A DNA stretch of 37,061 nucleotides from Ophiosphaerella korrae (lineage: Eukaryota > Ascomycota > Dothideomycetes > Pleosporales > Phaeosphaeriaceae). Location of the stretch: the NCBI GenBank assembly GCA_028456385.1, contig JALNQF010000384.1, forward strand, positions 1-37,061, given 5' to 3'. This document shows, piece by piece, positions 11,662 through 22,090 of this stretch (the first letter of the stretch is position 1; the number at the start of each line of letters is the position of its first letter). A program made the position numbers and the translations under genes. The notes beneath the pieces are model-generated. The model was not told the origin of the DNA and searched no databases. It saw only the letters and a program-made list of their open reading frames with translations.

Positions 11662-12087
11662 TGTAATAAGCTACCTATTATTAACTATAGGTACCTATAA
11701 AGAGGTTAGTAGATTAGGAGATAATAATAAAAGCTTATATAGGGATCTATAATAACTATAAATAGTAGAAGATATTTTGTAACTATCTTGTACTAGCGTT
11801 CTATAGTTAAAGGATTAAATTACTAATACTATCTTAATAATACGTATCTTACTAACTATATACTTGTTGTAATCTATAATCTATATTTACTAAGACTAGT
11901 AGATTATAGATTATTTTAATCTATAATCTATTAGTGCTAAGAGTCTATAGATTATAGATTAGCCTAGGTGTCCTAGTTATGTATAGTTTCCTAATCGAGG
12001 TTGTTACCTTACTCGTCCTATACTTTGTTAGCGCCTAGATTAAGACTAATTAGTTCTATCTCGATTTCTTTTATTATACCTATAACA
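11662..12087 (-). repeat. Element A 5' LTR
   Basis: 426 bp and better preserved at the ends than its partner: on the minus strand it starts TGTTATAGG and ends TTACA. The interior hairpin block of TAATCTATAATCTA repeats is shared. The first bases after it on the sense strand are CCTTACTAATTTAGTTATT; there is no TGG-type tRNA primer site. Confidence 0.94.
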
Positions 12088-12092
12088 AAAGA
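12088..12092. repeat. Target-site duplication of element A, right copy (AAAGA)
   Basis: Second AAAGA, directly after the A LTR; see the copy at 5051-5055. RT sequence of B resumes here. Confidence 0.88.
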
Positions 12093-14900
12093 AGAGACTA
12101 CTAAGAATATATATAGACTACTAAAAACTAAACAATATTATAGTAAAAGACTACTACCTACTACTAAATATAGATAAACTCTAAGATAAGCTAAGCTAAG
12201 CTAAGATTTTTATAAAGCTAGACCTAAAAGATAGATACTACTTAATAAGAATTAAAGTAAGTAAAAAGTAAAAGATAGTATTCTAAATATACTATAAATA
12301 TTATAAGTATATAGTAATACTCTTTAAACTAATAAATATACTAGTAATATTCTAAAGACTAATTAATAATATATTATAAGAATACTTAGATAAGTTTATT
12401 ATAACTTACTTAGATAATATACTAATATATTCTAAAGAAGAAAGTAAGTATATAAAGTAAGTAATAATAGTACTATAGTACTTAGACTAATATAACCTAT
12501 AACTAAAGCTAGAGAAGTATAAATAGTACTAAATAGAAGTAAAGTTTTTAAGATATATAATAAGTATTAATAAAGTTAAGATAAGCTAAAAAAAGATTAA
12601 AGTAGTAAAAGAATAGAAAGAACCTAAGATAGTTAAAGATATATAATCGTTCCTAAGATTTATTAACTTTAACTAATACTTTATAGATAGAGTTTTAAAA
12701 AAAGTACTAATACTTATAAAGTTTATAAAAAAAGAAATAATATAAGAATAAAGAGTAGAGTAAAAATAAGCTTATAAAGAGCTGTAAGGATAGTATACTA
12801 CTAAGCTAATCCTAATAAAAAGGGGCTAATAGCTAGTTAAGCTATTGCAGTAGTATATAATATATATACTAGTTATTATCGCTTAAAGTTCTTCGAACTC
12901 GCTTAGGGTTGTACTAAGTTGTATGCGGTGGAATATACTAGCCGATAGAGCTAGCACGCACTAGTTACTTAGCCTAGTAGAGCTCGTCGATAGCGCTAAG
13001 CGTACCCTAATAGCTCTCCGCCCTAGACCCCTTACAAGAGCTTAAGTAAGCTTATATTATACTACTAGTTTTAAAGTAATTTTATAGTAATAAGACCTTA
13101 GTTATTAAAATAAATATATTTAACCTAGCTTATAGAGTAATAGCGCTATAAGAGTATAAAGAGAAATAGTATCTAATTATATACTATTTAGAGAAGTTTA
13201 TAGAGTAAGAAGAAAGATATAATATATATAATAAGGAGCTACTTATAATAGTTAATACGCTTAAATATTAGAGAGTATATACTAAAAGTATAATAAAAGT
13301 AATTATTAAGATAGATTATAAGAACTTAATATACTTTATAATAAGTAAGAAGTTAAAAGATAAGTAGATATAATAGTTAGAACTACTAAGATAGTATAAA
13401 TTTAAGATCTAGTACGTACTAAGTAAAGAAAATAGCTAAGTAGACGCGCTTAGCTAAAGATATAATATTATAGGAAAGAGATAAGTAGTAGAAGAAGCTA
13501 TACTCTAAGATAATAGATAAAGATACCTAGTACTAAATATATAACTAGTAGAAGAGTAAGAAATTAATAACTTAGTTAAGATTATAAATAAAGTTCTAGA
13601 AGAATTATAAAAAGTAATTATATAATAATACTATAATAACCTAGTATATAAGTACTTAGAGATTATATAAACTATAAAACTAATCTAGAAAAACTATAGA
13701 TTTAGTAAAATAAAAGAGAAAGTAACGTAGTTTATTAAAGAATACGTAAATTACTAAAAGAATAAGTATAAGATATATATACTTTATAGAAAAATATAAG
13801 TAATTAAGATACTAAAAGAACTATAAATAGACGTTGTAATAAACTTTATTACAAGACTACTAATATTAAAAGACTTAATAATAAAAATAAGATATAATAT
13901 AATAATAGTAATTATAAACTAATTTATAAAATACGCTAAGATAAAGAAATTCTAAAGTAACTATATAGTAGATTAACTAGGATACGTACTACTAGAAGTA
14001 CTAATATAAAGATATAAGATACTAAAGAGTATTATTAATAATAGAGATAAGCTTTTTATATTTAATTACTAGATAATACTACTTATAGTAATAGAGATAA
14101 AAAGAAAGCTATTAATAGCCTATTATCTATAAATAGATAGATAGATAGAATAGACTAATAAGATATTAAAGATATACCTAAGGATTTATAGTAATTAGAA
14201 GTAGAATAATTAGGTATTACTATTACTTATAGTATAATTAGTATATAATAATAAGTACTTAGAAGTAATAAGTAAAATACTATATTTTATAAACTATAAG
14301 ATATACTTTAATTTATTTAAGAGAATACTACTAAAACCTAAGATAGAAGTAGTATTAGTTAGAGTAGAAGATATATAAGAACTCTATAATAAGATAAGAT
14401 AAAAACTAAAAGAAGCTTAGAAATAAAGTATTTTATATATTAATTAAAAATAAAAAATAGTACTTTAGCTAAAAGAAAGAGATAAAGTATATCTTTATAT
14501 AAAGAATCTATAAATAAAGTAACTTAGTAAAAGACTAGACTATATTAAAGTTAGACTATTTTTAGTTAAAGAAAATAATAGGCTAGTAATAAAAATACTA
14601 GAACTACTTAAAGATACTAAGGTATACTCTAAGTTCTATATAAGCTTACTAGAACTAGCTAAGCTAAAAATACTAGTATAGTAATAATTCTAATATTAGA
14701 AAGAAGAAGATAATAAGTTTAAAGTTAAAGACCTATAAAGATATTAAGAAATAGGACGTAACGCCTTCTAAAGTATATAGTTTCTCTAAAAGTAGCTAGT
14801 AAAATAGAAAAGCTACTTAGTAAGTAAAAATATATAGAAACCTAAAGCTAATTTATAGAATTATTAGTAGATACTTAAGAAAGTAAAAAGTAAATATAAT
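12093..14900 (+). pseudogene. Element B pol, second part: RT, RNase H, integrase, chromodomain
   Basis: RT continues with TNALVTFQRLINN-like text and ends its core with ITYLDNILIYSK at about 12404-12436 (YLDD lost one Asp to Asn). After a short foreign island (12816-13069), RNase H reads KTLVIKINIFNLAYRVIALQEYK at about 13098 onward (from IETDASN). Integrase has NFITRLL near 13840, NNRDKLF near 14035 and EQTNKILKIYLR near 14147, in the places of the DDE residues. Then comes the KVRLFLVKENNRLV linker near 14550, SKFYISLLELAKLK near 14635, and a chromodomain ending KPKANLQNYQQILKK at about 14890. Each motif carries the expected C-to-T or G-to-A change. Non-functional. Confidence 0.9.
12816..13069. 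mobile_element. Short non-RIP island inserted between RT and RNase H of element B
   Basis: About 250 bp with much higher GC and many CpG (for example CTCGTCGATAGCGC and GCCGATAGAGCTAGCACGC) stand out from the AT-rich surroundings. The RT to RNase H reading is broken exactly here: before it KLIL, after it LKQFYSNKTLVI, which would be continuous in a gypsy pol (PILKHFDPNK). So it is an insertion. An imperfect inverted repeat (AGTAGTATATAATATA at 12849, TATATTATACTACT at 13053) and, on the minus strand, weak tRNA-like A-box (TAGCTCTATCGG, 12953) and B-box (GTTCGAAG, 12898) sequences are visible. It could be a MITE or a SINE. The exact ends and a target duplication are not clear. Confidence 0.5.
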
Positions 14901-15480
14901 ATACTAAGATATATAAGATATATAAAGCTATAGCTAAGATATAATAGATATATTAGTAGAAAAAAGTTTTATAATAAACCTAACTATATAAAGCCTATAA
15001 AGTACCTTTAGTTATAATAAATTTATTTAATAAGCTAATAGTAGACTAAATAGTAAGAGAAGAGGTAATATTAATAGTAGTAGTAAAATAGTTAAGAACT
15101 TGCGCTAAGACTTTATTACCTTCTTACTCTAACTCTAACGCTAGGTATAAGGCCTTATAGCAAGTACGCTCTTTAGTAGATTTTAATATTTTTTTATTAC
15201 GTAGTAAATAAGTAATAATAATAGTAAAAAGTTTTTTATTATTATTAACTTTTTTATAAAACTTTTTATAAGTTTAATTAAGAGACTCCTAAGTTATACT
15301 AATATAGAGACGCCCTATATAAGTATACTTAGTATACTTTAAAGTAGAATCTAGTATAATAAAATAAAGAATACCTAAAAAAGAATAATATAAATAAAGT
15401 ATTTTAGAAATATAGTTTATAGTAAAGATTTCTAATAAAAGATAAAGTCTATAAGACTATAAGAGAAGTAATATTATAGT
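14900..15480 (-). pseudogene. Antisense reading frame of element B (unknown protein)
   Basis: After the B chromodomain the minus strand has one long readable frame from about 15480 to at least 15030 and perhaps 14900, with few stops, all TAA/TAG. Legible pieces include SKILYLYYSFLGILYFI, YTYIGRLYISIT, LLRNKKILKSTKER, YKALYLALELE and NKVLAQVLNYFTTT. Codon content is varied and unlike the other frames here. Its place, orientation and part of its text (KI.LY.YY.....LYFII.DS.KY) resemble the antisense frame of A, D, E and F, but in B both halves lie in one frame. It is Lys/Glu/Leu-rich in the second half, possibly helical. Function unknown. Confidence 0.5.
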
Positions 15481-15567
15481 AAGATAGTTTTTAACTAGAA
15501 AGTAGAGTAAACTACTTATAAGCTAGACCTAACTAATAGAAGCTTAGGCTTAAAGATAGACTTAGTA

Positions 15568-15583
15568 TAAGAAAAAGAGATAG
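15568..15583 (+). other. Element B polypurine tract
   Basis: A purine run ending GAAAAAGAGATAG directly before the 3' LTR, in the position that primes plus-strand synthesis in LTR retrotransposons. Confidence 0.7.
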
Positions 15584-16025
15584 TATTATAATACTAAGTA
15601 GTAGGTAAGCTATTATATTATACACAATTAGGCTAAGTAATATAGTATAGTAGAATACGTAACTATTTAGTAGTAAACGTTCTAGAGTAAACGCTTTAGA
15701 GTAAATACTTTAAAATAAGTACTCTAGAGTAAATACTCTAGAGTAAGTACTTAGAAATAAACGCTAGATAGTAAGTATATAAGAATATTAATAGACCTTT
15801 ATAGACTATTATATTTAATCTCTTCTTTACTTCTTATCTTAATAGAGTATTATAACTAATACTTTAATTAGATTCTTATCTACTTATTAATACTTATATA
15901 CCTTATAATACTCTAATAAGAGCTAACTATTAATTAAGCTAAGTAACTAACTTATTTATTAACTTTACCTATCTTATAAAAGCTTACTTACTCTTATTAC
16001 TTTTACTAGTTCTAAGATCTTAATA
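15584..16025 (+). repeat. Element B 3' LTR
   Basis: 442 bp, pair of 1906-2347. It holds the six 14-bp units at 15680-15763. It ends CTTAATA and is followed by ATATA, the right target duplication at 16026-16030. Confidence 0.92.
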
Positions 16026-16030
16026 ATATA
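16026..16030. repeat. Target-site duplication of element B, right copy (ATATA)
   Basis: Matches 1901-1905. Element C sequence resumes immediately (GTATTATCTTATAC), continuous with position 1905 when compared with the uninterrupted B copy. Confidence 0.8.
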
Positions 16031-17909
16031 GTATTATCTTATACTTATACTTTACTTTTCTTTAGTATAGCTAAAGGTATTCTAAAGTATCTATCTAAGC
16101 TTATTTCTACTTTAGCTAATACCTTCTTATATAGCTTTATATTCTTAGTAGTATTTTTATAGCTTTTACTTTATTATCTATTATAAAGTTTATTAGTTAT
16201 ATAGTAATCTTATAGTAGTTATATTTTTTACTTATATCTTACTACTAAAGGTTTATAGTTTTGTAATCTCTCTTCTTTTAGCTTCTTCTAGGGATTACTT
16301 TTTATTCTTCTTCTCTATCTTTATCTTACTACTTAAGTATATTAATTTATTATATAATCTTATTCTTTACTTAGTAATTCTTTACTAAGTACTTTATTTT
16401 ACTATACTTATAGTATTTTTAGCTTTTTACTCTCTTAAAGTTCTTATAGTAATAGTATTTTTATTTTCCTAAGTTTATATTATTAATATATATCTTATCT
16501 AGCCTAAAGTATCTATAGCTACTTTAAACTTAGTTATTTTTATATTTACGTTACTACTTATACTTAGTATAGTAGAGTATTATAAAGAAAGAAATAGTAA
16601 AAAAGAAGTAAGTAGTTACTAAAGAAATATAAGTACTAAGAGCTTATAAAGAAGTAAACTATTAAAGAGAAGAGAAAAAAGAAAGTAGCTAATAAGCCTT
16701 TAGGTTATAAGATATAACCTATAAGAGGGTAAATAATATTTAGAGTTAGTTTAGCTAATAAAGTTTAAGATCCTTAAGACTAATAAGCTTTTAGGCCTTA
16801 AATCTATATTAAGTATATAACCCTATAATATTAGGTTTATATATCTTACTTTTTATATATAGTACTTCTATATTCTTAGCTTTTACTATATATTTATATA
16901 TATAGTTATTAACTTAAATTACTTTTTCTATTAAGCTTTCTAATATCTTAATTATAGCTCTACTACGTATTAGCTTACTTTAAATATTACTCTTAAGTTT
17001 ATATTAAAATATCTTTATTAATAACTTAATATTCTATTCTATTTATATTAACGTATTCTATTAGTAAAGTAGCTATATTACTAAGATAGCTACTCTAAAA
17101 TATACTAAAAAATCGAAAATTTAATATCTAATATCTTAATAACTATATTATAATAACTTCTAAAAATTTAATAGATTAAAGATTATATATAAAGTAGTAA
17201 TCTATAAAATTTTTAGAACGTATAGCCTAGTTTATTTAATATTATTAATAAAAAAGTGTTTTTTACTATAGAAAATTTTACTATCTTAAGAACTACTAGG
17301 CTATATACTTTAAAAATTTTATAGATTACTACTATATATATAATCTTTAATCTATTACATTTTTAGAAGTTATTATAGTATAGTTATTAAGATATTAGAT
17401 ATTAAATTTTCGATTTTTTAGTATATTTTAGAGTAGCTATCTTAGTAATATAGCTACTTTACTAATAGAATACGTTATATAGCTTTAGAACTTATTAGTA
17501 TAATCTACTACTACTTTATATTATTATAGCTACTATATTACGTACTCTACTACTACTATCTTATTTACTAGTAGAAAGGCTTATTATACTTTATTTTTAA
17601 ACTTAATCTATTCTTTAAATATTTTATTATAGTTACTATTATTATTATTAAAGTATTTCTTAAAGTATAGTATAACTTATTTCTCTACCTTACTCTTTAT
17701 ATAAGATAATATAAGTATAGCTCTATTTTTATTTTAAACTTAGTCTACTTTAAAGAAAAAATTAAGTTAAAAAATCTATAACTTAAGCTTATTTTATTCT
17801 TTATAGTAGAAGTCTAGCTTAGTAACCTTAGAAGTAGTAGTATAAGTTACTTTTATATACTAGTTATCTATATTTATTAATATATTACTTATTTTAAAAT
17901 TATTTAATA
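16031..17909 (-). pseudogene. Element C, right segment: gag remnant
   Basis: This is the reverse complement of B 2348-3530, interrupted by the MITE at 17051-17475. It reads on the minus strand from the C 5' LTR leftward: capsid region at about 17850-16600, and the former zinc-knuckle region at about 16480-16395. The capsid text matches B gag (KLDFYYKE, FFKVDQV-like patches), with additional RIP stops. It joins the left segment across element B. Confidence 0.85.
17051..17475. mobile_element. Foldback MITE, copy 1 (425 bp, TA target duplication)
   Basis: Two arms of 181 bp (17051-17231 and 17295-17475) are near-perfect inverted repeats around a 63-bp loop, so almost the whole element folds into one hairpin. 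It starts ACGTATTCTATTAG and ends with the complement. TA flanks it on both sides (17049-17050 and 17476-17477), and the corresponding site in element B has no insert. A 425-bp copy at 32647-33071 is nearly identical. There is no coding capacity. TA duplication and terminal inverted repeats suggest mobilisation by a Tc1/mariner-type transposase encoded elsewhere (inference). Confidence 0.92.
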
Positions 17910-18352
17910 TATTAAGACCTTAGAACTAAGTAAAAGAAATAAGAGTAAGTAGGCTTCTATAAAATAGGTAAAGTTAATAAATAAGATAGTTACTTAACTT
18001 AATTAATAGTTAGCTTTTATTAGAGTATTATAAGGTATATAAGTATTAATAAGTAGATAAGAATCTAATTAAAGTATTAGTTATAATACTCTATTAAGAT
18101 AAGAAGTAAAGAAGAAATTAAATATAATAGTCTATAAAGGTCTATTAATATTCCTATATACTTACTATCTAGTATTTATTTCTAAGCGCTTACTTTAGAG
18201 CGTTTACTCTAGAGTGCTTATTTTAAAGTATTTACTCTAGAGTATTTACTCTAGAGCGTTTACTACTAAATAGTTACGTATTCTACTATACTATATTACC
18301 TAGCCTAATTACGTATAATATAATAGCTTACTTACTACTTAGTATTATAATA
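17910..18352 (-). repeat. Element C 5' LTR
   Basis: About 443 bp, the reverse complement of the two B LTRs. The 14-bp units lie at 18173-18256. It marks the right end of C; E sequence begins at 18353. The target duplication cannot be tested because the left end of C is outside the window. Confidence 0.9.
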
Positions 18353-20770
18353 TATACCTTTTAGATTAATAAACGTACTAGTAGCCTTTTAAAAAAGAAT
18401 TAATATAGTACTAAGAAAGTACTTAAACGTATTTATATTTATATACTTAGATAATATCCTTATATTCTTAGAAAATAAAAAAGAATACGTATAATATATA
18501 TATAAAGTACTAGAAAAACTAGTAAAAAATAAACTATTTCTTAAAATAAGAAAATATAACTTCTATATAAAGGAAATAGATTTCCTTAGATTTATTATTA
18601 AACTAGGAAAAATTAAAATTAACTTAAGAAAAATTAAGTTAATTAAAGAATAGCTAATACTAAAGAACTTAAAAGAAGTATAATAATTTTATAGATTAGT
18701 AAACTTTTATAGAAAGTTAATAGTAAGATAGTCTAAAGATATAGAACTACTAACTAAACTTATAAAGAAGGATATACTATTTTAATAGATAGAAGAATAT
18801 AATAAAGTATTTAATAAGATTAAGAGAAAATTTATAAAAAACCTAGTTATTAGAATATATAACCTAGACTTACTAGTAATAGTAAAAATAGACGTATCTA
18901 ACTTAGTCTATAGAATAGTACTAATATAAGAAGACCTAAGAACTAAGTAAAAATACTTAGTTAAATACTTTTCTAAGAAAATAAAAATAGTAGAGCTTAA
19001 TTACTTAATCTATAATAAAGAAATACTAGTAATCTATAAAGTATTTAAATAATAGAGAGTATACTTATAAAGAGCTAAATATAAGATAAAAGTCTATATA
19101 GACTTTAAAAACCTTATTAGATTTATAATAAATATAGACTTTTTATAATACTATACTAAATAGTAAGAATTCTTATTAATATTTAAATTCGAAGTTATAT
19201 ATATAAAAGAGAAAAATAACTAATTAGTAGATACTTTAAGTAGAAGACTAGATTAATAAGAAGAAGTAAATACTACTAGTATAATTCTAATTAAAAATAA
19301 AAAAAAAACCTAGTCCTAAATAAACTTAAAATAGCTACTATACTTAAAAGAATAAGTAGTAAGCTAGATAAATAGATTAGAAAAAAAATATACAAAGTAT
19401 CTAAAGAAATAAAGAAATTAGAAATCTAGAAAAGATTTATATAAGCTTATAGAAAGATATATATCTTAAGAAAAATTTAAAAAGAATTTATATAATAATT
19501 CTATAAGCTACTAGTATATAAATACTAAAAAATTAAGTAAATACTAAATAGGCTCCTAAAGAACTACTATATCCTAAAATTAAGATAACTAGTAGAAGAA
19601 GTACTATAAGATTATATAGAATACTATAGAAATAAGTATAATAGATACGTACTATATAGGATACTATAACTAGTTAAAGTACTAAAGTAACTCTAATAAA
19701 TAATAATAATAGACTTTATTATAAAGCTACTTAAGTTAAAAGCCTTAATATTAGGAGTTAAGTATAATAAAATCTTAATAATAGTAGATAAGCTTATAAA
19801 GTATATATACTTTAGACTATATAAAAAAAAGAGTAGAGTAGAGATTACTATATATTAGGTTTTAATAACTATAATAAGCTAATATAGTACTTTAGATAAG
19901 ATTAGTATAGATAGAGATATATAATTTATATTTAAACTATAGAGAATAATAATAATATAATTAAGAACATAATATATAATATTAATAGTATACTCTTTAT
20001 AGATAGATAGATAATTAGAGCGTATAAACTAAATAGTAGAATAATATTTAAGATATTATCTTAACTATAACTAGAATAATTAGGTATAGTTACTACTTAT
20101 AGTATAGTTAGTATATAATAGCGTAAAGAATAAGATAATAAAAGTATTACCTTTTTTTATAAACTATAGATTTAATTCTAGTATAAATAAAATACTAAAA
20201 AATATAAAATCTTAGACTCTAAAAAGAGAGAACTTTATAAATAGAATAAAAGAAATATATAACTAACTAAGATAAGATATAGAGTTCCTATATAATTAAA
20301 TAGTAAAGTACTATAATAAGAAATATAAAGAAAAATTCTAATTTAAAGAGAGAGAAAAAGTATAGTTAGTTTAAAGAAATATTAAAAGTAAAAAACCTAA
20401 CTTAAAACTAAACTATATAAAAATAAAGCTATATAAAGTTTAAAAAGAAGTTATACTAGTTATATTTAAATTAAAGTTACTAAGTAAAATAAAGATATAC
20501 CTAATATTTTATATAGTATTACTTAAGATAGTACTATAAAATATAGAACTACTAGTATATAAAGTAAATATATATAAAGAATAAAAAGAATAAAAAGTTT
20601 AAAAAATATTAGTATATTAGCTCTATAATAAAAGAAACTACTACCTAGTAAAATAGATAAGTATAAATAAGAAAAGATAACTATAAGAAGATATATAAGA
20701 ACTAAAAGATAACTTTAACTACTTTAAGAAACTAGAGGAGTTCTAAAGTTAAAACCTTCTAGGCTACTTT
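18353..20770 (+). pseudogene. Element E pol remnant: RT (from the active site), RNase H, integrase, chromodomain
   Basis: Starts within RT because C was inserted there. FIYLDNILIF at about 18435 is the RT active site with Asp changed to Asn. Then come LRFIIKLGKIKI near 18570, RNase H with IVKIDVSNLVYRI at about 18879, and LVDTLSRRLD near 19225. Integrase core is IDFIIKLL at about 19709, with a chromodomain YYLVK*ISINKK at about 20640-20670 and its tail KKLEEF to about 20745. RT and RNase H are in one frame, but integrase and chromodomain are one frame off. The cause is probably a one-base loss in the A run at about 19297-19308, compared with A. The 5' LTR and gag lie left of C, outside the window. 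Confidence 0.9.
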
Positions 20771-20953
20771 ATAGTAAATTAAGAAAGTTAATATTACTAC
20801 TACTAGATAGAAAGGTAATAAGAATATCTAATATAATAAGAACTAGAGTAGCTTCTACTATAGCTTTAAAATTAAGCTTAGACTCTATAAAAGTAGCTTA
20901 CGTAATAAACTTATTATTATTTAAAGCCTTTATATTATAAAGATAAACTAAAT
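20740..20953 (-). pseudogene. Antisense frame of element E, second part (3' of the D insertion)
   Basis: On the minus strand, continuing from 27985-28433 across element D, the frame reads through YNIKALNNNKF, ESKLNFKAIVEATL, NINFLNLLQSSLEGFNFRTPLVS. This matches the second antisense frame of A, D and F. Only TAA/TAG stops occur. It ends against the gag-pol C-terminus. Function unknown. Confidence 0.55.
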
Positions 20954-20958
20954 AAGTA
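20954..20958. repeat. Target-site duplication of element D, left copy (AAGTA)
   Basis: AAGTA lies directly before the D LTR and again at 27985-27989 after the other LTR. Removing D restores the E antisense frame. Confidence 0.87.
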
Positions 20959-21399
20959 TATAATAGGCCTCTTGTCGTTAACTATAGGGGCCTATATTAG
21001 GGTTAGTAGATTAGGAGTTAATAGTAAAAGTTTAGGTTATAATCTATAATAACTATTAAACAATAGAAGATATTTTATAACTATCTTGTATTAGCGTTCT
21101 ATAGTTAAAGGATTAAATTACTAATACTATCCTAATAATACGTATTACTACTAACTATATACCTATACTTTTTAGCTAGCTTTGTACTTTGTATTTACTA
21201 AGATTATAAATTACAAATTTATTACGTATATAAATTTGTGCTTTATATTTACTAAGATCGCGAATTACAAATCTATTACGTGTCTAAGTTGTAGTTAGTT
21301 TCCTAGTTAAGTTTATTACCCTATAGGTTGTATGTATTGTCGTTATCTATAAGGAGGCTAATTAGTTTAAATTAGATTCCTCTTATTATAGCTATAATA
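20959..21399 (-). repeat. Element D 3' LTR
   Basis: 441 bp, pair of 27544-27984. A tandem duplication with period 54 starts at 21187 and 21241 (CTTTGTATTTACTAAG and CTTTATATTTACTAAG). The inner unit pairs of AATTTATTACGTA type also make short inverted repeats. Confidence 0.93.
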
Positions 21400-22090
21400 C
21401 TATTCTCTTCTCTAGATAGGTTCTTATTTCTCTATTCTAGGCCTAAAGTTATTAGTCTAGTTTTTTTATTTATTTCTAGTTCTTTATTATTCTCTATATC
21501 TTTATATTCTAATTACAATAAACTTCTTTTTATTACTCGCGTTACTTGCAATAGAGTTAAAATATTTCTTTACGCCTGTTGTACTTAATTAAAGCTTACT
21601 TATCTTGTATTCTTAAAGGATAGTAAATACTATAGCGAGTATAATCTAGCTAATATTTAATATAAATATACACCTTCTAGTGTCTCTCTTGTAGAGTATA
21701 CGTGTTTAATTTCTATATAGTCTCTTCTTACTAAGTTGTATAGGGCGAGCTATTAACTAGGCTTAAGAGACACTATTATTATAGCTTACTAAGGCTAAGG
21801 CTAAGTATAAGTTAACTCTTTATAAGCTAGTAGATCTTTATTCTTATATTAAGCGTCTTTATAAGATAAAAGCTTATAATAATACTAAATTGTCTAAATA
21901 GTCTTGTACCTTAGAGGCTAAGATAGACTTTAAGGATATAGTTTAGGCTACTCTAGCTCCTATCGCGTTAGACGTTCCTAACACCTCTCTATTTAGCGCT
22001 AGTAATATTAATTTTCTTAGTTTACTATAAGGCGCTCTAGAAAGTTTTAACTTTAGAACTCCTCTAGTTTCTTAGAGTAATTAAGATTAT
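21379..22090 (+). pseudogene. Conserved antisense reading frame of element D (unknown protein)
   Basis: First frame: from inside the LTR end (about 21379) to TAA at 21754-21756, with no stop before about 21595 and three TAA/TAG stops in all. It contains RPKVISLV, NYNKLLFITRVTCNRVKIF, KDSKYYSEYNLANI and VSLVEYTCLISI. Second frame: from about 21752, +1, to about 22090, with KAKAKYKLTLYKLVDLY, IKRLYKIKAYNNTKLSK, TLEAKIDFKDIV and NFRTPLVS. The layout is the same as in A, E and F, including the TATTAAC junction. It is opposite to gag-pol and about 235 codons in total. No family recognised. Confidence 0.62.
21400..21416 (-). other. Element D polypurine tract
   Basis: The plus strand CTATTCTCTTCTCTAG gives a purine-rich run on the sense strand, abutting the 3' LTR, as in A, E and F. 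Confidence 0.7.

Larger units (their letters stand above)
5056..12087 (-). mobile_element. Element A: full-length Ty3/gypsy chromovirus relic, 7032 bp
   Basis: Two 426-bp LTRs (5056-5481 and 11662-12087) and a 5-bp AAAGA duplication define it exactly. It reads on the minus strand: 5' LTR at 11662-12087, a single gag-pol frame from about 11600 down to 6150, then a region with an antisense frame (5476-6190, plus strand), and the 3' LTR. It keeps more TpG on the plus strand than B or C. It was the last insertion at this site, which agrees with weaker or more recent RIP. Related to D, E, F and G but a separate subfamily by LTR sequence. Confidence 0.95.
1906..16025 (+). mobile_element. Element B: full-length Ty3/gypsy chromovirus relic, interrupted by element A
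   Basis: LTRs of equal length (442 bp) lie at 1906-2347 and 15584-16025, flanked by ATATA on both sides. Without the nested element A and one AAAGA copy it is about 7.08 kb. Order on the plus strand: LTR, gag with zinc knuckles, protease, RT (split by A), RNase H (with a short foreign island before it), integrase, chromodomain, an antisense reading frame, a purine tract and the LTR. This domain order is that of a Ty3/gypsy chromovirus. It is heavily RIP-mutated and not functional. It sits inside C, a member of the same family in opposite orientation. Confidence 0.93.

Noticed and set aside
12890..12960. A tRNA gene in the GC island
   Set aside because: Only weak A- and B-box similarity; the T-arm bases do not pair and no acceptor stem can be drawn. 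It is kept only as a hint of a possible SINE.
15098..15180. A second non-RIP island in the 3' region of B (CTTGCGCTAAG, AGCAAGTACGCTC)
   Set aside because: It falls within the antisense frame of B and reads through as codons; composition is only slightly raised, so no separate insertion is needed.
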